From Phylloscopus collybita (lineage: Eukaryota; Chordata; Aves; Passeriformes; Phylloscopidae): a stretch of DNA of 64,000 nucleotides. The position numbers and the translations under genes are program-made. The notes under the pieces are model-generated. The model saw nothing but the letters and a program-made list of their open reading frames with translations. It was not told where the DNA came from and searched no databases. Where the stretch lies: NCBI GenBank assembly GCA_027886175.1, contig JAJNNQ010000075.1:87308501-87372500 (forward strand). Reading direction: 5' to 3'. Below are positions 49,101 to 58,618 of this stretch, one piece after another; position 1 is the first letter of the stretch, and each line of letters begins with the position of its first letter.

Positions 49101-52100
49101 AAAGTGATTTATTTTGGGAAGGTCATTCCTTGGTTAAGAAACACTTAAATTGAATTACTATAAAAGGGAAATATATTATAGGTAAAAAGGAAAATGGTTT
49201 TTACTGCATGTGAATTCTTTGAGTTTTACAATGCTTATGATAAAAAGACTGCACCTATAAGTTTAACCTCTATAATTTTTATGTTGTACATTTAAAAAAA
49301 ATCTTTTCATTTAACATTTCTAGGGCAATTTATACATGTCACCTTGTACTTAATGCTCCTTTTAAAGCAGTTAGTTTTACCTCATCCCTATGAAACCTAT
49401 AAAACTACTTTTCCTACCAGACATGAAATTTCTAGTTATATCAGGAAATCTGGACCTCTAATGGGAATACCATACATAAAGAAATAAGTATTTTAAAGAA
49501 GCTATTACTTAGAGGACATTTGTTCCTAGCTAGTGTACTTCTGCACATAGCACTTACAAACTGGCTTTGCTTACTGGGAAAAAAAAGAAAAAAAAAAAGG
49601 AAAAGAAAGGTAATTATTATTAAAGTGAGTTTTGGCTCCTTGGATAAAATTAGGTTCACATTGAAATGATTTGTTGCATTAGGGCTATGAGAAAATCTTG
49701 CTTTCACTGAAATATAAAAGAGTAGAATGAGGCTGTAAATATGAAGGGAATTCCTTACGAGCATCCAAGGACTTCACAGCAAGATTATGCAAAATTTCTC
49801 TTATGACTGTCAGAGAATATCTGCAGATACAGAAACATATCTGAAGTTAAAGTCACCAAGAGTTGAACGCGTGAATGTGAGGTAGAACTTGTGTGCTATT
49901 CTCATGTTCCTGTGTTTGGCCAGAGAAACAGTGGCCCAGATCTCGCCGCTCCTCAGCTGGCTGAATGCTAAGAATCTACTGCTCATGCTGATGGTGCCCT
50001 CTGAACAATGTCTATATTTGCACATGCTTTTTCAAAGTTACCATAATTCCTGTGTTGTTTTCTGGCAAATTGCTCATTTCCTCCTATTAAACATATTATT
50101 TTTGAAGAACACCCTCCAAAACGAACACCTATCATGCTGTAAATGGCACAAAGTGTTAAATACATGATGGAAAGATCTTAGTCCCCAAATGCCTGAATTA
50201 ATGAGGTTCCTCTACAGTACGTAGGAATAAGTGTTATGGCTCTTTCAGGTATGATCCTTGAAACTTAGAGAAATTAGAAGTCAAAGTCTTTTCATTTTGC
50301 TATTCAGAGTTACGTGCCTTCAGAGTTTCTTAATAATAGTGAACAAACAAACAAAAATTTGCATTGAAATAATTACATTTTCACCTTTGGTATGTTACTG
50401 TCATAAAAAGGAGGATTGTTTCACAGGAAGAAGGTGCATGTAACCCCCAGTTCCTAGATGCTGTTGAATTACTCCTTGCATTCTGCAGTTGTACAAGAGC
50501 ACTAGCCCACCCAGAAGAACAAAATAAGTGAAAAATGATTGTTTTCTTACTCTCTGGATGCTGCAGACCAGATAGATGTATATACAAAGGTAGGACATGT
50601 CACAGTTGGCATAGACCACCCCTGTTCTTACAGGTCATGTTCCTACAGTCCCAACACAACATTCATAAAAATATCTTGTCTCTGGTGAGGAGAAAGAGGC
50701 TTGCTGATCATGAAGAAAGAAGAAAGGCAGCTGTCATTTCTGTGACAGGGAGAGAGAACAGATAACACTCTCTGCCCTCACCAACGTGGAAGAAAAGCCT
50801 TCCCTCCTTCACCACTGCCGGAAAGGTGAGGAGAGGAATGAAAAGCAAAACAGGAGCTCATCTTGTTTCTTCTGGTGAGCGGTTGTACCCATTCTAGAAC
50901 AAAACAGGTAAGATTATGAAATTATATTACATAGGTAAACTTCTAGTAAAGAGAAATTTTGTTTATACCAATGGGTGATCCAATGGAAGCTGATTAAATT
51001 TAGAATAAGAGGAGAATTCTGACCAAATAGACTATAAGGATCCAGGAAAATCTTTCCATTGAGCCACTGGGAGCAAAATACCTAAGACCTAAACTAATAC
51101 CTTCAGTTTACTTAACCTAGGGCTAAGTAAACTAAATTATCTGAGTCTTTAGAACTACCTCTAGATAGTAAAACTGAAAATGCTTATACACAAAAGTTAT
51201 CAACAGAGGGAGCAAACTGAAAAGATTATTCCAAGAAGCCTAGGTGCCTTTCATCTCCTACACTCTTAAAAATGATACATAACATTGTGATGCACCCTTC
51301 AGCTCCAAAACAATTTTCTAACTCCACTCAAGTACCCCTGCTTGTCTAGCTGCAGGAAAGGGGAAAAAAATGTTCCTGAGTGGACAACAACACCGAGTGG
51401 TAACGCTCAGGTGTATTTTTCCCCATGGCAGCAAACTTCTCACTTGTCAGTGCACAGTTTTAAAATTCATTAAATATTCCTAATTTGGAACTGAAGTAGA
51501 AAGCCCTGACCTATAAAACACACAAATGTATAATTACATCTGTTATCAGCTAAATGTAAGATCTGTATATGAGTTTTACTGCAATTATTAGTTAAGCACA
51601 TTTCTTACATGTAATTGCATTTAGATCTACAAGTAAAAATTCTGTAAAGCATGCAGTGATCTCCTAAATTAGATGTACAGCTTTCAAGACAATGAGGTAA
51701 GACTCAGTCATGGACTTTAGGGATAGGCTGTGTTATGATCTGGTGTGGGAAACTACAGAGAAGTGGTTTGAGCCATCCACATTATACACTGCTTACTTTG
51801 TGGATGTTGGAAACTTCTCAAAAGCTCATCTGGGAAGACAACACTACATTGTATGAGAACACATTTCTTCTCTCTCAGAAGTACAGAACAGATTAATGAG
51901 CTGAAACAGTGCTCTGGGTTAAGGCTGCCTCACGAGTTCAAAGACCCTCCTTCCAATGCCTGGTGGAAGCTGAATGAAACCTCTCCACTGAAAAGCTGAG
52001 AAGAACTTAACTGGAAAAAACAACTCTGCAAAAAGCTGCATTTGTAATAGGCAGAAAGTAGGAGCTGGGCTGCGTGGTCAACCTCCAACATGGAAAAGGT

Positions 52101-52859
52101 GTTTTAGCAAAAGTCTAGGCAATTATTCACATGAGGAGTCTCTTCAACAGACTTCGGCATGGACCTGGATTTGCCAGTTTCTTTGTTCCAGTAATTAGGT
52201 TCTACTTCATGTAGGCCACATGCCTTCTCTTGTTTTCTTTGGCCAGCTTGAAGACTCCTGTGTCTTCACTCTGGTGAATCACAAGTTCCCCGGGCAGAAA
52301 ATTATGTTTGAAATCCTTGAGGACAGCTTCCTTTAAATTAAATTTCCTTTAAAAAGCCAAGTAGGGCAAAGACATTAAGAACAAAATCTTTAGTGAAGAA
52401 AACAGCCTTGAAACATTAGCCAAAGGAGGGGAAGCAATGTTTGCCTCATGCTGGAAAGATGTATTTGAACCTTCACCTTAGAAGCGTGCAGATGAAAACA
52501 TTGTGTTTCATCATCACTTGTGCCAGTTTTGGTCAAAAGATCTCCATGATGATGCTCTCACTTCTTATCTGGGTAGGCAAGGGAATATTCTTTGACTTTA
52601 CTTTCTCTTAACTGCCAATCTCTTTTTAGGAGTCTCTCAACACAAGACCAAAGGCAAAAAGGAAATGTTCTTCTTCAAAGCACTTAGAACAAAAATGGCA
52701 AAGCAATGAACAAAATGCAGCCCATGAAACGAGAATGGGTCTCTTTAATAACATCCTGTATTGTGTTTTAGTGCACAAGCTGCTGAGTTTCTGACAACAT
52801 CCAAGATTCAATCTAAAACATGCACGATGGCAGTAGGTAATCTAACTGTGCCTTAGCTC
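49101..52859. other. No gene recognised
   Basis: AT-rich to about 50.4 kb, more mixed after. Frames of up to 107 codons are compositional or unsupported. If the minus-strand exon at 53.3 kb is terminal, part of this could be its 3' untranslated region, but no clear polyadenylation site was singled out. Confidence 0.5.
51105..51133. repeat. Perfect 10-bp inverted repeat
   Basis: AGTTTACTTA (51105-51114) pairs with TAAGTAAACT (51124-51133) across a 9-nt loop. Confidence 0.9.
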
Positions 52860-53110
52860 TGTGTATCTGAGTACAAACTAAGCGAATGACCGCAACGTAG
52901 TAATAGCTGTCCATTAAATGTGCACAGTACTTATACCTTGTATATTTATATTTGTAACAATTCCTGTACAGAATGACCTTATGTGGTTCTAAGTGATATA
53001 TATTTATAAATAACCTCTATGTGTGTAGTTTCAATGTATATCTTACATAATTGCCTTTAAATGGCTCTATAAACAATCCGAAATTACTACTTTGCACTGC
53101 AAAAACATTA
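52860..53110. promoter_or_regulatory. Conserved-looking AT-rich sequence next to candidate exon
   Basis: Retains CpGs (AAGCGAATGACCGCAACG, ATCGATTA) amid TATATTTATA-type motifs. It would be intron or 3' untranslated sequence of the minus-strand candidate exon at 53.3 kb. Confidence 0.28.
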
Positions 53111-53282
53111 ACTCATCGATTATACACTACTGTTTAGGAGTGAGGTCTTCCCATGGAAGCTTTCAGCGTGTATTCCAGGCAGGGTCAGGCACGGCCTATT
53201 TTCCTCTTTTGACTGTGACCTAGTTCTGAAATGCACCCCTTTGCCTTCAAAACCTGGCAGCGAGGAGCCTGCTCGGACCTAC

Positions 53283-53492
53283 CTCAATGACAGCCCCATC
53301 AGGCAGCCTGAGGAAGTGCCTGTAGAGCTCCTGGAAGCCGCTGAGGTGAACCGTGTAGACGCAGAGGTGAACGGTGGTGCTACCTTTGCAGCTGGCTGCG
53401 GCGTCGGGGCTTCCATCCTGGTGCTGGAGGTCGCAGCTGGAGACACCAGGCTGGCTGGCGTGGTCCTTCCAGATGTAATCAGACACTGCCAC
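53283..53492 (-). CDS. Candidate coding exon in a GC-rich island, protein not recognised
   Basis: On the minus strand, a CACTAG acceptor is followed by exactly 70 open codons and then a GTAGGT donor after ...GAVIE (donor at 53282-53281), giving a phase 0 to phase 0 exon. Third codon positions are mostly C or G, unlike the AT-rich surroundings, which is typical of bird coding sequence. The peptide has four cysteines, aromatic residues (YIW, CVY, LYRHF) and a C-terminal LRLPDGAVIE. If the donor is not used, the frame runs 11 more codons to a stop at 53249-53247, so a terminal exon is also possible. The acceptor has a poor pyrimidine tract because the upstream intron is G-rich. Two other frames, one on each strand, are also open here, but their composition is less protein-like. 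No protein family was recognised. Confidence 0.5.
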
Positions 53493-53506
53493 CTAGTGAA
53501 ACACAG

Positions 53507-53557
53507 CCCCCCCCGCCCCCCGGACACGCACACACACAGAGGCCCCCCACCCCCCGC
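53507..53557 (-). repeat. G-rich block, potential G-quadruplex on minus strand
   Basis: Plus-strand C runs C8 (53507-53514), C6 (53516-53521), C6 (53543-53548) and C6 (53550-53555), with a (CA)n stretch between them. On the minus strand this is four G runs of six or more, starting 15 bases upstream of the candidate minus-strand exon, where a pyrimidine tract would be expected. Confidence 0.85.
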
Positions 53558-53835
53558 CAAAGGAACATATTTAATTAACTTCTGGCAAGAGCTTAACCGA
53601 TCTAAAATGATTTTACAATAAATCTGCAAAGCCTGTACCATATGCAGTGCTTGCACACAGTTCTCTACTACATATTTTTTTATGACATAGATCTAAATAG
53701 AGGAGATAGACAAATCCCTAGTGTATATTCTATAAAGTTAATTCTGCACAGATGAAGCTGTAATTGACTCCCGTATTAACCAAAAGTAGGGAGATCAAGC
53801 AGGGTAGGTTAAACAATAAAATGGCAATGCTGATT

Positions 53836-53879
53836 AAAAAAAAAAAAAAAAAAAAAAAAAAGAAAAAAAGAAAAAAAAA
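53836..53879 (+). repeat. Poly(A) tract with G interruptions
   Basis: A26 (53836-53861), then GAAAAAAAG and A9 before GGCTTCCC. Confidence 0.95.
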
Positions 53880-55582
53880 GGCTTCCCAAGAATTTTGTGA
53901 GCCAGTATTTGTATTTCTCTCTCTTTGAGAAGCCTTTGCTCCTGTACCCACAAGCACTTTTTGGTCTCTGATCTCTGTATAATATTAAAATAACCTTGTG
54001 CTGCTAACTGAATTGTAGATGAGGCAGAGTAAATTAGGTGTATTTTAGGGCATTGTGTAAATCTAGTTTATTAACGGTTACCTAGCTTCCTAGTTTGCTC
54101 TAAACATGTCTGCTTTGTGGGTTTTGTATCCCCCTACATCAGTCAGAATTTCTGTTTAGCCTTTTTCATGTTAATTCTCTACACAGGCTGAGCAGAATTC
54201 AAGATTTCAGACAGATCATGGCACAAGGCTTAAGCACCCTTTATCCTTAACTAGAAATTATGATGAGAAGCATTATTTTTATACTGCCCCTGAAGTGCAA
54301 GCCTAAGCTTTTTAACCCTCACTTTTTAAAGACCTTTTTGTTGTTCATTTTCTCCCATGAGATGCTACTCCTGCTTGTGGAAGGAAGGGATTGGTGATAT
54401 TGGTACATCCTTACAATACATCAGCATGCTCGTCTCAAACAATTTAATGTAGACAAAATACCACTTTTGCTGGCCTAGCACATGCTTTTTCTTTCAAGAA
54501 TGTGTATTACACTGGCAGAAATGATTGGAACTTACTCAAAAAGCTAGCTAAAGAAAAGCTCTAATTTAAGATAGGTACATCAAAACCTTCCTCTGCATAG
54601 TTTTGCTTTTACTTTTTGCTGAAATGAAGAGGTCAGATTCTTACAAGAGATCTCAAAAACCAGATACAGATTTTTCCCCTCACTTGGGAAAAGTTAGATT
54701 TAGCTCAGTATGCTTGTGTTCCAGTTCACATTTCCCCAGCTGTTCTTATGCGTTACAAGGAATCCCATAACTAGCACAGTGTGCCAATGCCACGATCCTG
54801 ACGTGCATGCTGCTATTACAAGCCACTGCCTTAGGAGAGGATTTGTTTTAGGTAAATTAAGGAAGCAAGAACACATATAGGAAATTATCTCCAACCCTTT
54901 TCCAGGAATGACAGAACAATAGGATACTTCATTTTAGCTCCAGCTTCCATTTACATCAGCCCTATTCAATTACTTTGCATTTTAAAAAAAGGAAAAGTCA
55001 TTTGAAATTTAAGGTAAAATAAGGAGAGTCTGAATTTTCCACACCAGAGTCCCTGGGGTTCAAAGGCTTTCATTCAGGACAACATGTTAGGAACAGAGAG
55101 CGCACATAAGGACAGAACAAGGCCTGTATCTTCTTCTGTTTACCACAAAAGACACATGCCTGCATTACACAGTGTTCCATAAGAATTAATGTGGCCACTG
55201 GTCTCAAGAAAGCAGGAAGGCAACTTCCATTGGCACAGTGTTGGCTTGAGCACAGAGAAGCAGCTGCAAGAGCTGCCACACCACAGCCCCTGCAATGGTT
55301 ACCCTCTGCACTCATCCCAGTGATGCGTGAACAGTGAACAGAACTTCCAACCTGTCCAATTCAAGAGCACCAAGGCTTTCCTGGCCTTGTGTCTCCTCCC
55401 TGATCTATGGCTTCAGAAAAGAGAAATGCTTGAGAGACCCAGCTGGGAAATTCAGTCTGCAGGAAATGCAGCAAACAGGATGGTCTCTGTCGCAATCCCC
55501 TTTTTATGCTAGATGCATTTTCCCCTGCATTGTTAGCTTCCTTTATTTAAAGTTTTCTTCCACCCTGAATCAGTCCCATGCT

Positions 55583-55620
55583 TTCCCCTGCTTCTATCCC
55601 TGCTTCTTCCCCTGCTTTGT
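55583..55620 (+). repeat. Short pyrimidine-rich minisatellite
   Basis: Three to four imperfect units of CCCTGCTTC, with CCCCTGCTT repeated. Confidence 0.7.
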
Positions 55621-55983
55621 CTGATCTTTATCTTACTCCACTTTCACTGAATCTGCTTGTTCTTCTCTTGTGTTTGTCCCTATCAACTAGCAAGGATCTT
55701 ATTTACTGTGTGTTTTGCAAGCCATGGATATAGCCATATCCTTCTTTGCAGCTCTGTTTTGCCCATTTGAGCTGTGAGCTCTGGGGGCAAAAACATGCAT
55801 TCTGTACTTGTCCAGCACAAGGAAGAGAATGGACCTTCCACCATGGACTTTGGACTTTCACACAAATAAATTACCACATATCTTTTCAATCAGTACCAGA
55901 CCTGAGTGTAATTTACAACATACCATTACTGTGAGAAAGACAAAGCTATGTTACTCAAACCTTTGTGCCTGAGCAAACCTTCA

Positions 55984-56079
55984 CTTTGCCAGGGCAAAGG
56001 CTTTCTTTTGGAAGGTCTTGACTCTGGTTTGGATGCCATTCCTGGGACACCATATCCATATGGGACCAGGAATGGCATC
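55984..56079. repeat. Nested hairpin region with perfect 14-bp arms
   Basis: CTTTGC/GCAAAG forms a small hairpin at 55984-55999. The main one pairs GATGCCATTCCTGG (56032-56045) with CCAGGAATGGCATC (56066-56079). Its 20-nt loop contains an inner stem CCATAT/ATATGG (56050-56055 with 56058-56063). The overall fold is about 48 nt, shorter than a typical pre-microRNA. Confidence 0.9.
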
Positions 56080-57039
56080 AGAAGTCTCTGTCTTCCTCCC
56101 CAAGAGCAGACAGTTCTGCAGGATAGCAAGAGCACACAAACCCATCTGATCTGTTGTCACATTTCAAGATCGGGTGAACTCCCTCTGAGGACATTGATGT
56201 GACTAGCCAAGAGAACATGAGAACATGATGATATTGTTCTGCATGTCCTCCTCCCAAACCCCCTGACTCCCTCCCCCCCAAAAAAAACCCAAAAAAACCA
56301 CAGATTGATCATCCGACAACTGAAAGAGAAAAGGCACCACCAAAATGATGGTCCTGTGGTGAGTTGATAGCCTTGGTCTGGGGTAGGCATTAGAAAGGAA
56401 GGAAAGAGGACCCTTTTCTGGAGCATCACTCTTTAACTCTTCAAGCAAACTCACTTGGGAGTGTGAGTTTGCCTGGAGGCAGATTCTTCAATATGTGGAG
56501 GGATATAACATTTGAATACCACCTCCAGGAAGGGGGAGCAGTTCTGTTTGTTCCTGTGGATTTAGAGACTGTGGTGCAGAAGGACTTTTCCACTCCCTCC
56601 TTGCTAGCACCATCTGAAAGTATTTGGCAGACAGATGTCCACTGCCTTGAAACTCTCAAAACACATTTCTGTGAAGTGATAGGTCACTAGAGAGCTGCTG
56701 TGGCCTACATAACCTGAAGTAAGCTCCAAAAGTAAACTCTACTGTCATCTGAAATTTCTATCATTAAGTTAATCAAAAATGTCCATTCATTTCTACAGGA
56801 ATACAATATGAGTTAATAAATCCACTGAGACAGGCTAGTCAAGAGACTGTGCATATAGGACATGTCAGAGAAACTGAAGTTAGCAATGATCTAGATTCAC
56901 AAGGGCTGACAAGAAACCACAAAATGCCAGAGCAGTGTACAGTAATCCTTAAATGAAATTCATCTTTCAGCAGAAAAACACATTAAGGATGATAATTCAA
57001 TGATAAAAGAGGCAGGCCAGAACAGGTTCAAATGCTGAA

Positions 57040-57250
57040 TATTTCACAACATAACTTAATTAATGCGGGACTGTGAGGCTGTTAATCGCTTTATAATAGT
57101 TCAGCTTGAAATGAGGTCTGATGTGAGTGCCCTTATAGTTTATTTGTTTATATTATTAGAATCATAAAATGTTACACCGACCTAATGCAAATGTACAGTT
57201 TTCACTGGCCTTTATTATGTTGGCAGGTTTTTTTCTCATTTTGGTCCTCC
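57040..57250. promoter_or_regulatory. Possible conserved non-coding element with octamer motif
   Basis: Contains a perfect POU octamer ATGCAAAT (57185-57192), TTAATTAATGCGG, GTTAATCGC and TTTATTATG. Repeat-free. A regulatory role is inferred. Confidence 0.35.
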
Positions 57251-58463
57251 TATTTTTGTGCAAGTATGAGAAGGGAAGAACTGGGAGGAAGGGTCATGAA
57301 TTTAGGTCAGATCAGATGATTCAGTAAGTCTCATGTGGGTTTAAGTCTTATTAATAATTTTAATACATTCTTCCTTGACAACAATGATTTCAATCACTGT
57401 TCCTTTAACGTGCACTGTGACGTAAAAATACACAGGTTTTTAAGAGTGGAACGTGTTTCTCCTACAAAAAAGGTAAATTATGTCAATGCTTTGGAAATTA
57501 CAATGCATAACCTAGAAAAAAGACAAAAATACATTTGTAACTAAAAATACAGATGTATTTTGTTGTATAAATGTATTACACCACACCAAGTGTAGAGAAA
57601 TATGTTATTGAAGTAGAAGACATTTTAAACACAAATATATTGATAAATGTATATTTATAAATATATTACACAACTGAGGCACGGCCAATTAATATTACCA
57701 ATATTTCTTAGGTCACGGTACAGAAAATGCCATGCTAAAGTGTAGAGGTACTATGATGTTCTCTATTGTTTGACAGCTTTTGTGAAAGAAGAAAGGAAAG
57801 ATTCAGATTCCTCAGATTTTATGAGCTATATTGGGGAGGAGAGGAAGACTGTTTTCTAGTGTCTTAAAAAAAAAGACATTAGCATGAAAAAAGGTCTTTT
57901 TAAAAAGTTGAGAAATATACATGTGTGTCCAAACACTTGATTATGATTAGTACTGATTCCTAACTGTTTGCAGCAGCATTATTATTAGCAATGTCATGTG
58001 AATCAATTCTAGGCTCATACATTGCAAAATGTATATAAAAACCTGTTTGAAAGCAGCATTCAAAGAAAATGCATAAAATTAGTAAAATAGACCAAACTGA
58101 CCAGTTAAGAATGTGTGGAACTGAATGCTGGTCATGACAAATAATTAACAAAAGTTACAAGCTGTTAACTTTAGTCAAAAAGGCAAAAAAGTGTTGAAAT
58201 GATAGGAAAAAAAAAAAAACTACATCAAAAGTTGAGGGTGCTGTATTTACTTCAAGTAACTTTCATAAACATGGTAAGTGCATTTTCTGTGGTAGAGTTG
58301 TAAATATGGGAATTACTGTCCTGGAGGCAATCTTTGTTAAAACAGCGTAGTTTTACAATTAAAAAAGACCCAAAAGCTGGCTAGTGCTAACCTCTGAGGG
58401 AAAAACAGCACCCCTTAAGCATTACTAACCCCATTTCTGACAAACTGTTGCTAAAAACCTTAC

Positions 58464-58618
58464 CAGCAACTCTGGTAAATGAAGAATTTACATGGAAATA
58501 TCTAAAAACATCCTCCCTGTCTATGCCAAAGGCACCTTGGAGGTGTCCAGGTTCCAGTGAGGTTATCCCTGGACCTTGGTCAGAATTAGATGCGACAGTG
58601 GGGAAAGTTTCCAAGCCA
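58464..58618 (-). CDS. Weak candidate coding exon, protein not recognised
   Basis: On the minus strand, a good acceptor (CCATCCTTCCTACAG) precedes 155 nt with one open frame ending at a consensus GTAAGG donor (58463-58458). It enters in phase 2 and leaves in phase 1. The peptide begins GLETFPTVASN and ends near VNSSFTRVAG, with a plausible mix of residues. Codon usage is not biased and the surrounding DNA is ordinary. The exit phase does not match the phase-0 entry of the other minus-strand candidate downstream, so the two cannot be directly spliced. This may be a chance frame. Confidence 0.22.

Larger units (their letters stand above)
53880..58463. other. No further gene recognised
   Basis: Intervening sequence between the two minus-strand candidate exons, with a hairpin, a pyrimidine repeat, a C7/A8 run at about 56274-56300 and a candidate conserved element. 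TTTATAAATATATTACAC-type AT-rich sequence lies around 57.63-57.67 kb. Confidence 0.55.

Noticed and set aside
53241..53621. Plus-strand 126-codon frame across the GC-rich island
   Set aside because: It is the antisense of the minus-strand exon candidate. Its end is a proline/histidine run from the C-rich repeat and it has no plausible donor. The minus frame has better composition and splice signals.
53279..53656. Overlapping 125-codon minus frame, Ser/Thr/Ala-rich
   Set aside because: Reads the same DNA one frame off. It passes through the G-rich low-complexity block as glycine runs and has low-complexity composition.
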